The notes: generated by a model not told the origin, from the sequence alone. Shown: positions 37,176 to 46,787, numbered from the stretch's first letter. The stretch: DNA of 64,000 nucleotides from Candidatus Enterococcus huntleyi (GCF_009933175.1 NZ_MAEJ01000027.1:62001-126000); one strand, 5' to 3'. Made by a program: numbers and translations.

Positions 37176-38150
37176 ATGAAGAGAAGTACGTATTTTGACT
37201 ATATTGAAGAAAAATTAATGATCTTGTCCTATCGAATCAAAACGCGTGGGAAGTTGAACATCTTGAATCTAAATATTCATTCAGAAGTCTTTTATACCCA
37301 GTTACTGAATCTCTTGTTTGACTATTCATTCGTGAACCTCAATGCACTCAAGCAAAATGCGCAAGGGATAGACTTAATTGACAGATTAAATAAAGTAATT
37401 GTTCAGGTGTCTTCAACCTGCACGAAACAAAAGATTGAGCATTCATTAAGTAAACTTGATACAACCACTTATTTGGGCTATCGGTATTTATTTGTGGCTT
37501 TGACAGGTGATGGTAAGGAGTTGCGCTCGAAGATGTATCCTACGATTCAAGGGATTGAGTTCACGCCTCTCTCGGATATCTATGATGTGAAATCGATTGT
37601 GAATATCGTTCTAAATTTACCTCTTAGTAAGCAAAAAAAGCTCTATAATTTTATTAATGAAGAGCTTGGCCCTGGAGCAGATATAATAAAAATTGATAGC
37701 AATCTGACCGAAATTATTACTATTTTATCGAAAGAAGATCTTGCTATTCCTTACGAATCACCAGAAATTAATTCATTCGAGATCGAAAGGAAAATAGAGT
37801 ATAACGACTTAGTAAGTAGCGCCTCAACGATTGATGACTACAAAATTTTTTATAGTAAAATCAATGAAAAATATACGGAGTTTGATAAGTTAGGAACGAA
37901 TAAAAGTTTTTCCGTGCTTATGACGATTCGAAAATTGTACACGAATTTGTGTAAGGAAAATGATAGTAGTGGGCAGGAAATATTTTTTCAAGTGATTGAT
38001 AATCTGATAGAACTAATCATAAAAAGTAAAAATTACAACGGGATTCCATATGAAGAAATCGAACTTTGTGCGTCGATATTAGTGGTAGATGCCTTTATAA
38101 AATGCAAAATATTTGAGAATCCGGAGGGCTACAATTATGTTACTACCTGA
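37176..38150 (+). CDS. SMEK-domain protein of an ABC-3C conflict system
   Basis: A 324-residue protein. Residues about 5-140 match the SMEK domain: FDYIEEKLMILSYRIKTRGK, LNLNIHSEVFYTQLLN, then GIDLID and VQVSSTCTKQKIEHSL. The D...(Q)VSS...K pattern resembles restriction-endonuclease-like active sites, but nuclease activity is not shown. The rest is helical with no recognised domain. AAGGAGG precedes the ATG. It overlaps the small middle-component gene by 14 bp. Known context: SMEK proteins occur with middle components and DUF2326 ATPases in predicted anti-phage ABC-three-component systems. Confidence 0.82.
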   Translation: MKRSTYFDYIEEKLMILSYRIKTRGKLNILNLNIHSEVFYTQLLNLLFDYSFVNLNALKQNAQGIDLIDRLNKVIVQVSSTCTKQKIEHSLSKLDTTTYLGYRYLFVALTGDGKELRSKMYPTIQGIEFTPLSDIYDVKSIVNIVLNLPLSKQKKLYNFINEELGPGADIIKIDSNLTEIITILSKEDLAIPYESPEINSFEIERKIEYNDLVSSASTIDDYKIFYSKINEKYTEFDKLGTNKSFSVLMTIRKLYTNLCKENDSSGQEIFFQVIDNLIELIIKSKNYNGIPYEEIELCASILVVDAFIKCKIFENPEGYNYVTT

Positions 38151-38373
38151 TAATATCAACCCTAAACTGAGTATTTACTATAATAGTTCTCTATTATTGG
38201 CTGTTTTGAATAAAAAGGATGGATTACCGCTTATTAAGTTATATCAAGAAGTGAAAAAGAAGAATGATCTCTCATTCACCACATTTATCTTGTGTCTTGA
38301 CTGGTTATTTTTGATTGAGTCAGCAAGGGTTAATGAGGAGGGGAGCGTTAAATTATGTACCTCAAAGAATTGA
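38137..38373 (+). CDS. ABC-3C middle component (MC6-like)
   Basis: A 78-residue protein starting MLLPDNINPKLSIYYN, an opening typical of ABC-3C middle components, then a small winged-helix-like fold (LIKLYQEVKKKNDLSFTTF, LCLDWLFLIESARVN). The ATG at 38137 has CCGGAGGG 8 nt upstream. It overlaps both neighbours (14 bp and 19 bp), so all three products are made in coupled amounts. It should bridge the SMEK protein and the ATPase. The MC6 label is by resemblance. Confidence 0.72.
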   Translation: MLLPDNINPKLSIYYNSSLLLAVLNKKDGLPLIKLYQEVKKKNDLSFTTFILCLDWLFLIESARVNEEGSVKLCTSKN

Positions 38374-40073
38374 CTTTGCTTACGCCAAATAGAGTGATTC
38401 GAGCGCTCAAATTTAAAAATGGGATGAATTTAATTGTTGATGACACACCGCTGGGCGAGACGAAGACGACAGGAAATAATGTTGGGAAAACGACAGTCCT
38501 AAAGTTAATAGATTTCTGTTTGGGTGCGAAGTCTAAACTAATTTATACAGATGATGAGAATCAAAAACAGACCTATAGTCTGGTAAAGGACTTTTTGTTT
38601 ACTGAAGATGTTCGAGTGAAACTGATTCTATCTGAAAATTTAGCGGATCCTGCAGCAAAGGAAGTATCTATAGAAAGAAATTTTCTCACTGCAAGTAAAG
38701 CAATCAGAAAGATTAATGGGGAGGATGTACTGGCTAAAGAATTTGAGGAAGCGCTAGAACGGCAGCTTTTCCCCGATAAAACAGTCGACAAACCGACGTT
38801 CAGACAAATTATTTCTCATAATATCAGATATAAAGATACTAGCATAAATAACACAACGAAAACACTGGATAAATTTACGGCAAATACTGAGTATGAAGCG
38901 TTATACCTTTATTTATTAGGCTGTAGAGTAGTGGATGGTGAGCGGAAACAAGTACTTACTGCAAAGATAAAGCAGGAAGAAATGTTCAAGAAGCGATTGG
39001 AAAAGGTCCAAACAAAATCAGCATATGAAGTGGCGCTCACTTTAATAGATGCTGAAATTGGCAGATTAAATAAGAAAAAGGAGCGCTTTAATCTGAATGA
39101 AGATTATGAGCAAGATTTAGAAGAACTCAATAGAGTGAAATACAATCTAAATAAAAAAAGTTCTGAATTGAGCAAACTGATGATTAGAAAAGAGCTTATT
39201 AATGAGGCTGTAACGGAGCTCGAGTTGGAACACGCAGATATTGATGTAGTAGCTTTAGGCGCACTCTATCAAGAAGCGACGCATAATGTTTCTGACATTC
39301 AGAAGTCTTTTGAAGAATTGGTTGCATATCATAATACAATGATTATCGAAAAAGTAAAATTTATTGCTCAAGATTTGCCTAAGATTGAAGCGGCCCTTGG
39401 TGTCTGCGAAGTGGTGATCAATAGTCTTCTAGAAAATGAGAAAACATTGGCAGAAAAAATAACAAAAGGAAATTCTTTTGAAGAACTTGAAAAAGTTATT
39501 TACGAATTAAATGAGCAACACAGGCAAAAAGGTGAATTTGAAACGGTGATTGCCCAACTTGAGACTGTCGAAACGGAGATAGCGACTCTATCTTCGGAAA
39601 TTGAAAAGATCGATAAAAATCTCTTTTCGGAAGAGTTTGAATCAAAATTAAAAGGGCAGCTTGAAAAGTTCAATAAGCTATTCTCGACTATTTCATTTAA
39701 ACTTTATGGAGAGCGTTACGCTCTTAAATACGATATTGAAGAAAAAAATGGACGTTCAGTGTATGTTTTTAATGCCTTCAATGCCAACCTGAGTTCTGGC
39801 AAAAAACAAGGCGAAATCATTTGCTTTGATCTAGCCAATATCTTATTTTCGAATTCAGAAAATTTGCCGACATTTAATTTCTTATTGAATGATAAAAAAG
39901 AGCTCATGCATGACAATCAATTGATAAAGGTCGCCAGATTTGTTCAAGAAAATAATGTTCAGCTGGTAGCGTCCATCCTAAAAGATAAATTACCAGAAAC
40001 AGTTTTAGCGGATGCGCATATTGTTGTTGAGTTATCTCAAAAGTCAAAACTGTTCAAGATTGAAGCGCGTTGA
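38355..40073 (+). CDS. DUF2326 ABC ATPase of an ABC-3C system
   Basis: A 572-residue SMC/RecN-like ATPase. Walker A GNNVGKTT at about 40-47 (followed by VLKLIDFCLGA), a long coiled-coil insertion (about 190-420, rich in Glu and Lys), and a C-terminal half with a signature-like NLSSGKKQGE and FDLANILFS. The usual DE of Walker B is replaced by FLLNDKKELM, normal for the DUF2326 group. Such ATPases sense nucleic acid or phage-derived structures and license the effector. Last gene before a terminator. Confidence 0.85.
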   Translation: MYLKELTLLTPNRVIRALKFKNGMNLIVDDTPLGETKTTGNNVGKTTVLKLIDFCLGAKSKLIYTDDENQKQTYSLVKDFLFTEDVRVKLILSENLADPAAKEVSIERNFLTASKAIRKINGEDVLAKEFEEALERQLFPDKTVDKPTFRQIISHNIRYKDTSINNTTKTLDKFTANTEYEALYLYLLGCRVVDGERKQVLTAKIKQEEMFKKRLEKVQTKSAYEVALTLIDAEIGRLNKKKERFNLNEDYEQDLEELNRVKYNLNKKSSELSKLMIRKELINEAVTELELEHADIDVVALGALYQEATHNVSDIQKSFEELVAYHNTMIIEKVKFIAQDLPKIEAALGVCEVVINSLLENEKTLAEKITKGNSFEELEKVIYELNEQHRQKGEFETVIAQLETVETEIATLSSEIEKIDKNLFSEEFESKLKGQLEKFNKLFSTISFKLYGERYALKYDIEEKNGRSVYVFNAFNANLSSGKKQGEIICFDLANILFSNSENLPTFNFLLNDKKELMHDNQLIKVARFVQENNVQLVASILKDKLPETVLADAHIVVELSQKSKLFKIEAR

Positions 40074-40104
40074 GGATTTGGGATTTATTAAGCGTGTGCA
40101 TGTG

Positions 40105-40142
40105 AAAAAGCTCTGACTCTATGACTGGGTCAGAGCTTTTTA
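40105..40142 (+). terminator. Terminator after the ABC-3C operon
   Basis: AAAAGCTCTGAC (40106-40117) pairs with GTCAGAGCTTTT (40129-40140); A/T flanks make it usable from both sides, also for the convergent Xre gene. Confidence 0.85.
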
Positions 40143-40164
40143 GCGTGAACTAGTTCAGTGGATC

Positions 40165-40740
40165 TCATTCGTAAAACAAACTATAAATCAGTAACGCTAC
40201 TAGCGCGACTCCTAAGAGTATCCAGATTAATTTGCCAACAGGATGATTGGGATTTATGGAAATACCGATTCCGTAGGCTTTCGGAATGAATAAAGGTTGT
40301 GGTCCCTTGTGATCGCTTTTATAGAACGATTTATAGATGATATAGCTGGAGAGTGCTAAGGGGATACAGACAGCGATGCCCAGAGAACCCATGATATTCT
40401 CGTTGAATTTATCGCCAAAAAATATAGACAAAATACTTAGCAATAAAATGGCTATTATCGAGAGGGTAGCAATGTAGGTGGCGATGCGTTCCGTTCGTTT
40501 CTTTTTGATCAATTTGTAATCTTCGTCGACTTTTTTCATATACTCAGGATCTCCTTTTAGCATGTAGTCGAGAGACAGAGAATAGTTTTCACTGATTGAG
40601 ATTAGGGTAGGAATATCTGGAAAGTTTTTACCGTTTTCCCAGTTCGAGACAGTCTGTCGGGTCACGAACAGCTTGTCTGCCATTTCCTGTTGGGTAATCC
40701 CTAATTCATTTCTTCGTTCTTTCAAAATTTGTGCAAACAT
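40165..40740 (-). CDS. Xre-family regulator with membrane domain
   Basis: A 191-residue protein. Residues 5-60 form the helix-turn-helix (RRNELGITQQEMADKLFVTRQ then TVSNWENGK). A short linker and about four helices (85-110, 118-140, 170-190 clearly) follow. Same design as the 26.2-kb regulator but not closely similar. AAAGGAG precedes the ATG. Stands alone, convergent to the ABC-3C operon. The 312-bp gap to the PTS gene holds no supported gene, only a terminator at about 41.0 kb. Confidence 0.82.
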   Translation of the reverse strand: MFAQILKERRNELGITQQEMADKLFVTRQTVSNWENGKNFPDIPTLISISENYSLSLDYMLKGDPEYMKKVDEDYKLIKKKRTERIATYIATLSIIAILLLSILSIFFGDKFNENIMGSLGIAVCIPLALSSYIIYKSFYKSDHKGPQPLFIPKAYGIGISINPNHPVGKLIWILLGVALVALLIYSLFYE

Positions 40741-40992
40741 TTCATTTGTCTCCTTTCATTACTAAGGTAGTCCAATGAGCGTAGTTATTCAAGAAAGCTC
40801 TGTTTGACAAGGCGCAAGGCCTGCTTGCATGGTTGATAAATCAGGATTTCTAGATGCTCTAAGTGTTCCATAGATGAGTATAGCATGAAGGAGAATCATA
40901 TAAAAAGGATTACTATTTGTGATGATTCATACTACTTATCGTTTGGAGCAAAGGCCGAAATTATTTGATGGTAAGTGGAGAAGGAGAGGGTA

Positions 40993-41037
40993 ATCTAAAG
41001 GCGAGCATAGAATGAATACTACACTCGCCTTTAAATT
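40993..41037 (-). terminator. Terminator of the PTS-GH3 operon
   Basis: CTAAAGGCGAG ... CTCGCCTTTAA stem around a long loop, A/T-rich flanks; lies just after the PTS stop codon on the minus strand. Confidence 0.75.
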
Positions 41038-41052
41038 ATAGCTGTCACTTAT

Positions 41053-42459
41053 TTATATCGATTGATTTTTCATTTTCCCATAGAAATAAGTTGAACAGAA
41101 AGAAACGACACAGCTTAGAGCCATACAAATGAAGAAAGTTGGCCAAAATTCTAATGGGATAGATAAGAACCCTGGAAGACCACTGATTCCCACGGAGGTT
41201 GCTATCACATGCTGAGTAGCCATGAACCCACCGATTAATCCAGAAGTAAGAATAGCAAAGACAAATGGAAATTTATATTTTAGATTAATACCAAACATGG
41301 CTGGTTCGGTGATGCCCATATAAGCAGAAAGCCCAGCAGCTAAACCGACACCTTTTAACTTTTTATCTTTAATTAAGAAATTCATAGCAATTGCTGCGGA
41401 GCCTTGAGCTAAGCTTGACATAACTCCGATAGGCCATATGTAGTCTCCACCATTCGCCATTAATTGAATATGAATTGGTAAAAAGGCATGATGCATTCCA
41501 GTTACAACTAATGGTGCTAAACCCGTACCATATGCGATTCCACCTAAGAAAGGTACGTGACTGAATAGCCAAACAATGCCTCCAACAATTGTATTACCAA
41601 TGTAGATTGTTACTGGTGCAATAATAACAAAAGTTAAAATACTGGTAATTAGAATAGCAACAGGAGCGACAACTAATAATTGAATGGTTTCAGGTACTCG
41701 TTTACGTAACCCTATTTCCATTTTTGCTAAGACATAACCTGAGACTAATGCTGGAAGAACTTGTGCCTGTAATCCCATTTTAGTGATTGAAAATCCTAGT
41801 ATAGTCCACTGTGGGATGTCTCCAGAAGTTAATGCTTGTCCATAGTTCCAAGCGTTCATTAAGTCAGGATGAACAAATACTAGTCCTAGAACGATTCCCA
41901 GTAAAGGACTTCCCTTGAAATATTTTACTGTTGACCAAGTAATCAGTGCAGGTAAAAATTGGAAAGATGTGTTGGCGATGGTATTTATCATGCTAGACAA
42001 GTCAGCTATTCCTGGGAAAGTTTCAATGACAGATCCAGTAAAAAATATTCCCGGATTGGTTAACAAATTGTTTAAACCCATCAACAAACCAGCAGTTACA
42101 ATAGCGGGTAAGATAGGGACAAATACGTCACCTAAAATTTTGATGACACGTTGCAACGGGTTTAAGCTGACCACTGCTGCAACATCTTTGACTTCTTGTT
42201 TAGACATACTTTCTAATCCGGTTTGTTCAATGACTGAATCATAAACTTTTGAAACCTCTGGGCCAATGACTACTTGGTATTGACCATTTGCCTTAAAAGT
42301 CCCTTTTACAACTTCTAAACTCTCCAGTAATGATTTTTCTGCCTTGTTTTCGTCGTGCAAAACAAAACGTAACCTGGTAACGCAATGCGTGAGCGCAGCA
42401 ATATTTTCTTTACCACCTACACCTTTGATAATTTCTTTTGCCTCATTTTGATAGCTCAT
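41053..42459 (-). CDS. PTS sugar transporter EIIBC (glucoside/sucrose family)
   Basis: A 468-residue membrane permease. EIIB domain (1-85) with the phosphorylation Cys26 in LTHCVTRLRF, then the ten-helix EIIC domain (about 105-460) with MHHAFLPIHI and GITEPAMFGI motifs. No EIIA domain, so a general glucose-type EIIA must supply phosphate. Its start lies directly after the GH3 stop, so the two are one operon: the substrate is probably a beta-glucoside, beta-xyloside or similar disaccharide. Confidence 0.92.
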   Translation of the reverse strand: MSYQNEAKEIIKGVGGKENIAALTHCVTRLRFVLHDENKAEKSLLESLEVVKGTFKANGQYQVVIGPEVSKVYDSVIEQTGLESMSKQEVKDVAAVVSLNPLQRVIKILGDVFVPILPAIVTAGLLMGLNNLLTNPGIFFTGSVIETFPGIADLSSMINTIANTSFQFLPALITWSTVKYFKGSPLLGIVLGLVFVHPDLMNAWNYGQALTSGDIPQWTILGFSITKMGLQAQVLPALVSGYVLAKMEIGLRKRVPETIQLLVVAPVAILITSILTFVIIAPVTIYIGNTIVGGIVWLFSHVPFLGGIAYGTGLAPLVVTGMHHAFLPIHIQLMANGGDYIWPIGVMSSLAQGSAAIAMNFLIKDKKLKGVGLAAGLSAYMGITEPAMFGINLKYKFPFVFAILTSGLIGGFMATQHVIATSVGISGLPGFLSIPLEFWPTFFICMALSCVVSFCSTYFYGKMKNQSI

Positions 42460-44622
42460 TTACTCTTCGACCTCAATTCTTGTCATATTTTTTTGTTCTA
42501 TTTGTGAACTGTTTCCAATCATGATCAGATACTCACCAGCATCAACTAGTTTATTAAAAAGTTCATCGTAATAGGCGAATGTATCACGATCAATTTGGAA
42601 ACAAAGAGTCTTTTTTTCTTTAGCTACTAACTTTATTTTTCGATAGTCTCGCAATTCCTTCACAGGTCGGGCATAGGTACCAAACTTAGCACCAATGTAA
42701 AGTTGAACTACTTCTTGACCATCCCTATCTCCTAGATTAGCGACATCAATGGAAACTTGCCAACTGTTTTTTTTCAGCTTTGAAACTTGCATATTATCTA
42801 TTGAAAAATTAGTATAACTTAAGCCAAAGCCAAATTGGAATTCTGGCTCATTGGATATATCAATATATCTAGTTGTATTGAATTTTTCGAGCTGATAGGG
42901 TCTCCCTGTATGATGATGATTATAATAGATGGGCAACTGTCCTTCGTGACGTGGAAAAGTCATTGTCAGCTTTCCAGAAGGATTTATTTTTCCTTCTAAA
43001 ATATTTAAGATGGCGGAGCCAGCTTCACAACCTAAATGCCACGTTTCAACAAGAGACTTAGCGTAAGGCAATAGGGTTGAAACAATCATAGGCCGGCCGT
43101 TCATTAAAGCCACAATTATATTTGGATTAACAGTTGAAATGGCTTTTGTAAATTCTAATTGATCTTGCTCTATACCTAAGATTGCTTTTGACTTAGCTTC
43201 ACCAGAATCGGTAGCTTTTTCACCCAAGACCACGACAATTTTATCTAGTTTAGAGATCAGATTTATAGTCTCCTTTTTGAAGGAACGATCCTTCTTGAAG
43301 TCATTATAGGCGTCCTCTAATATAAAATACTGTTTATTTTTTTTCTCAGATACTGCCTGAGCAACTGTAATAATCTCTTGAGCACTTCCTTTGCAAGCCC
43401 AAGTATCCAGCATACTATTATGATCGTTTAAGTACTTTCCAGTAAAGCCTACTTTATCAGTGTTTTTAAGGGGGAGTAACTCTTCATTTTTTAATAACAC
43501 AATGGATTCTTCAGCTACTTGTCGAGCTGTCTCTCGATATTCTTTGCTTTTATTGATAATAGTCGCATAATGCTCTGGAGAGGAGCGATAGGGATTTTCA
43601 AATAACCCTAGTTTGACTTTTAATGAGAGTAATCGATAAACAGCTTTATCTAATGAAGACTCGTTGATTACTTGACGATGGATTAATTCTTTCAAAGTAT
43701 TTAGATAAAGCAAGGAAGACATGTCGACATCTAGTTGGCAGTCGATTGCTTTTTTGACTGCGTCTTCATAATCTTTTGAAAATCCATGAGTAATTGTTTC
43801 CTGCAATGCATTCCAATCAGAAATTAATAGGCCTGAAAAAGATAGCTTTTCTCGTAGTATATCGATCAAAAGTTTTTTATTCGTAGTTGCCGGTATGCCG
43901 TTTAATAGACTAAAACTACTCATAATTGTTAGAACACCTTCATCGATTAAACGCTTAAAAGGAGGAAGGTACACATTTGCTAGTTTATAACTAGAGAGAT
44001 CAACTGTATTGTAATCACGGCCAGCTTCTGCTTCAGAGTAAGCAGCAAAATGTTTTCCGCAAGCGATTAGTCGATTTCGGTCTAGTTGTCCATTACAGAG
44101 ATTTCCTTGGAATCCAGTGACTTTAGCTGCCCCAAATTCTTCAGTTAGAAAGGTATCTTCACCAAATGATTCTGCTACTCGTCCCCAACGAGCATCTCTG
44201 CTGACATCGACCATAGGCGCAAAGGTCCAATGAATTCCTGCTGCCGCTGCTTCTTCTGCTGCGATTTCTGCTGTTTTTCTTATTAGTTCTGAATTCCATG
44301 TACAAGACTCTGCTAATGGAATAGGGAAGGTGGTTAAGAACCCGTGAACAACATCCTCTGCGAATAGTAAGGGGATACCTAGTCGAGTTTCTTCGACTGC
44401 TACTTTTTGTAGTTTGTTCGCTTTTTCAATTTCTTTTATTGATAAAAAGGAACCCACAGATCCATTGCGCACTAATTTTTCGTAATGTTCTTCTTTACCA
44501 CCATAAATCGAGGTTCCGACCTGATTGACTTGCCCAATTTTTTCTTCAATAGTCATCTTGGATAACAGACTTTTGATAAATGAATCTTCGAAAATTCCTG
44601 AGGTAGCTTTCAATACTTTCAC
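42460..44622 (-). CDS. Glycoside hydrolase family 3 (BglX-like beta-glycosidase)
   Basis: A 720-residue, apparently cytosolic enzyme (no signal peptide). GH3 N-terminal TIM barrel with FAPMVDVSRDARWGR, KHFAAY and nucleophile Asp in LLISDWNAL (about residue 270), C-terminal alpha/beta domain (VVLGEKATDSGEAKSK) and a fibronectin-III-like end (DGQEVVQLYIG). The start is uncertain: GTG 44622, or TTG 44613, which is better spaced from a weak GGATG. Acting inside the cell on a PTS-imported, phosphorylated sugar would be unusual for GH3; unphosphorylated substrates from another route are possible. Confidence 0.9.
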   Translation of the reverse strand: MKVLKATSGIFEDSFIKSLLSKMTIEEKIGQVNQVGTSIYGGKEEHYEKLVRNGSVGSFLSIKEIEKANKLQKVAVEETRLGIPLLFAEDVVHGFLTTFPIPLAESCTWNSELIRKTAEIAAEEAAAAGIHWTFAPMVDVSRDARWGRVAESFGEDTFLTEEFGAAKVTGFQGNLCNGQLDRNRLIACGKHFAAYSEAEAGRDYNTVDLSSYKLANVYLPPFKRLIDEGVLTIMSSFSLLNGIPATTNKKLLIDILREKLSFSGLLISDWNALQETITHGFSKDYEDAVKKAIDCQLDVDMSSLLYLNTLKELIHRQVINESSLDKAVYRLLSLKVKLGLFENPYRSSPEHYATIINKSKEYRETARQVAEESIVLLKNEELLPLKNTDKVGFTGKYLNDHNSMLDTWACKGSAQEIITVAQAVSEKKNKQYFILEDAYNDFKKDRSFKKETINLISKLDKIVVVLGEKATDSGEAKSKAILGIEQDQLEFTKAISTVNPNIIVALMNGRPMIVSTLLPYAKSLVETWHLGCEAGSAILNILEGKINPSGKLTMTFPRHEGQLPIYYNHHHTGRPYQLEKFNTTRYIDISNEPEFQFGFGLSYTNFSIDNMQVSKLKKNSWQVSIDVANLGDRDGQEVVQLYIGAKFGTYARPVKELRDYRKIKLVAKEKKTLCFQIDRDTFAYYDELFNKLVDAGEYLIMIGNSSQIEQKNMTRIEVEE

Positions 44623-44685
44623 ATCCAGTTTTTTTATAATATACTATGGTGAATCGCTTAAGTTCGTAATAAGAATAACAATGAT

Positions 44686-44699
44686 TGCAATCGGTTTCT
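44686..44699. promoter_or_regulatory. cre-like site between GH3 and AraC genes
   Basis: TGCAATCGGTTTCT matches 12 of 14 cre positions (mismatches at 3 and 14). It lies in the divergent promoter region, so CcpA control of the PTS-GH3 operon or the regulator is plausible. Confidence 0.4.
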
Positions 44700-44755
44700 T
44701 TATATATGATTACTTTTTTTTACAAAATAGCAACCTAGGAGGGATTAATGAAACT

Positions 44756-45556
44756 ATGAAAGATTTAAAAATAGTAGATAGTTACTTCTTTAGTAGACCC
44801 ATTGATACGTATGTTTCTGAGCCCATCGAACATCGCTTAGTTGATTCTTATGAAATAGAGGTTATCACGGAAAGCCGAGGGGGGATGTATATAGATGGTG
44901 AGTATTATACTGTAAAAAAAGGAGATTTAATTTTTAGATATCCTGGGCAAACGACGCAGGGAATTCTTCCTTATTCATGCTATACATTACGATTTGAATT
45001 AGTAGACGAGTTATTTGATGAGCTTGCAAAGAATCACATTCCAATGATTTCAGATGGGGAGATTACCAAGCAAATAGCACCAATTATTGAAGATATTTTT
45101 AATGAACATATTAGTCAGAATGCAGTTTCAGCTTATTTTATTGAGTATCAACTGAGCAAGCTAATTTATTTGCTACTATATTTTTTTCATCCAAGGGCTC
45201 GAAATTTTCAAAAGGATTTTAATGTTCAAAATGTCTATGTGTCAGAATGCTTAGCCTATATCCAAACAAATTGGCAAGAGGTTGTCATTGATGACCTCGT
45301 CAGAAAAATGGGCGTAAGTAAACCGTATTTAATGAAAGTATTCAAGAAGGAAACAGGTAAAACAATTTTAGGTTACATTGATGAAACAAAGATTAACCAT
45401 ATAAAAAAATTATTGATTTTTACGAAGGATTCAATGACTGATATTGCTTATTTAGCTGGCTTCAAAACTCCTAGCTATTTCTCTAACTATGTAATTAAGC
45501 ACACAGGAATGTCACCTAAACAACTTCGAAAAAAATATACTTCTATCAGTAAGTGA
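44756..45556 (+). CDS. AraC-family transcriptional regulator
   Basis: About 266 residues: N-terminal cupin-like sensor (MKDLKIVDSYFFSRPIDTYV..., residues 1-150) and C-terminal double helix-turn-helix (about 165-262) with VSKPYLMKVFKKETGKT and the second-motif consensus DIAYLAGFKTPSYFSNYV, GMSPKQLRKK. The ATG at 44756 has AGGAGG 13 nt upstream, a long but workable spacing. Divergent from GH3-PTS, which it most likely activates. Confidence 0.88.
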   Translation: MKDLKIVDSYFFSRPIDTYVSEPIEHRLVDSYEIEVITESRGGMYIDGEYYTVKKGDLIFRYPGQTTQGILPYSCYTLRFELVDELFDELAKNHIPMISDGEITKQIAPIIEDIFNEHISQNAVSAYFIEYQLSKLIYLLLYFFHPRARNFQKDFNVQNVYVSECLAYIQTNWQEVVIDDLVRKMGVSKPYLMKVFKKETGKTILGYIDETKINHIKKLLIFTKDSMTDIAYLAGFKTPSYFSNYVIKHTGMSPKQLRKKYTSISK

Positions 45557-45688
45557 GACTATTTGTATTGGAGGTAATAACAATTTTTAGCGTAAAAATA
45601 AAAACGTGTGTAATTATTTATCTCTTTTATGAATTAATTTTGAAACTTTTTTTGATTTAGTGGCAATCATCAAATTTTCAGAGTATAC

Positions 45689-45728
45689 AAAAAGCTCGGT
45701 GTACATTTACTTGTACGCCGAGTTTTTT
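45689..45728. terminator. Bidirectional terminator
   Basis: AAAGCTCGGTGTAC (45691-45704) pairs with GTACGCCGAGTTTTT (45713-45727). Serves the AraC gene and the convergent ArsR-like gene. Confidence 0.85.
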
Positions 45729-45752
45729 GTTTGATGAACTATCCAAGCTATT

Positions 45753-46643
45753 TTAACTGTAGAAAGTCTTGATTTTAATATCTTGATCATAATTACCGAA
45801 GCCTTTGCCAAATAGGGTACAGCCACCGATGTGCTTGGCATCTTCTTTGACTTCAATTTTTAGATGCCAAGTATCTTCGTGGCTAGGAATATCAGCAATT
45901 CGAATTTCTGACATAGGATCACCTTCCATATAGGTCCCATGATTCATCACACGAATCGTTTTTAGAATTCCATATTGATTTAAATTATCTGGGTACCAAT
46001 CTGGTGTGTATTTTCCGCGAATATCGGCAAAGTCACCGGGACTTGTCCAAGTACCCAATTCAACACCATTTAAAGTGAAAGTGATATCTGAAGGCCAATT
46101 GTCGTTAGAAAATGGAAACTCTGAAGAAATCTCCATGGAAATCTCCAACATCTCAAGTTTTTCTGAGGCAGTTAGAAAGTTTGGTGATTGGTATTCAACA
46201 AATCCTTTAGTAAACCAAAGAATCCGCGCGTCCATCCGACTAGGATCCATGAAATATTTTGGTTCATCCACTGGGCCGATGAAATCACTTAGGGTTGCAA
46301 GACCACACGTTGGTTCAATCGAATAATTTGTGTAGTGTCCAACAGGGATAGCACTTTCCTTCGTATCAAAGGCATTAAAGATTTTTTCCGGAAAATTAAT
46401 CTCAATTTTGTCTATCCGTAGGCTAGAAATTTTCTGCTGGCCAACTTTTTCCGTCTTAATCAGCTTGGCTTCTTCAAGCTTCTTAATGTGCATCGTGACA
46501 ATTGCGCTACTTAGCCCTAATTCAGCGGCTAACTCTTTGACGTTCATTTTATTCTTGGCTAAAAGCTGGATAATTTTGATTCTGACATTGCTTGCTAATG
46601 CTTCATAAACGGGCAATGCCTCAGCGTTAATCTCTAATTGCAT
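45753..46643 (-). CDS. Large ArsR-type regulator of the arabinan locus
   Basis: A 296-residue protein. The first 80 residues are an ArsR winged helix (ALASNVRIKIIQLLAKNKMN, LSSAIVTMHIKKLEEAKLI). The remaining 215 residues form a beta-rich domain (WPSDITFTLNGVELGTW, TWHLKIEVKEDAKHIGG) with many aromatic residues, resembling a carbohydrate-binding module; no metal-binding Cys pair. Such long ArsR proteins are found beside arabinoside genes in lactobacilli and enterococci. GAGGTGA precedes the ATG. Divergent from the arabinan importer operon, so probably its repressor. Confidence 0.82.
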   Translation of the reverse strand: MQLEINAEALPVYEALASNVRIKIIQLLAKNKMNVKELAAELGLSSAIVTMHIKKLEEAKLIKTEKVGQQKISSLRIDKIEINFPEKIFNAFDTKESAIPVGHYTNYSIEPTCGLATLSDFIGPVDEPKYFMDPSRMDARILWFTKGFVEYQSPNFLTASEKLEMLEISMEISSEFPFSNDNWPSDITFTLNGVELGTWTSPGDFADIRGKYTPDWYPDNLNQYGILKTIRVMNHGTYMEGDPMSEIRIADIPSHEDTWHLKIEVKEDAKHIGGCTLFGKGFGNYDQDIKIKTFYS

Positions 46644-46680
46644 CTATTTCACCTCATTAAATCGATTATTTGTCCTTATG

Positions 46681-46782
46681 TTAACATATTCATTAATAAC
46701 TGTAAATATAATCATTATTTTTCTTCATAATTAATAAATATATTAATCGATATTTAATATTATTGCTGTTTTTTAACATATT
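46681..46782. promoter_or_regulatory. Repeated TTAACATATT in the arabinan divergent promoter region
   Basis: TTAACATATT occurs at 46681-46690 and 46773-46782, with AT-rich palindromic stretches (TTAATAAATATATTAA) between. Candidate operator for the ArsR-like regulator; inference only. Confidence 0.4.
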
Positions 46783-46787
46783 TACTA

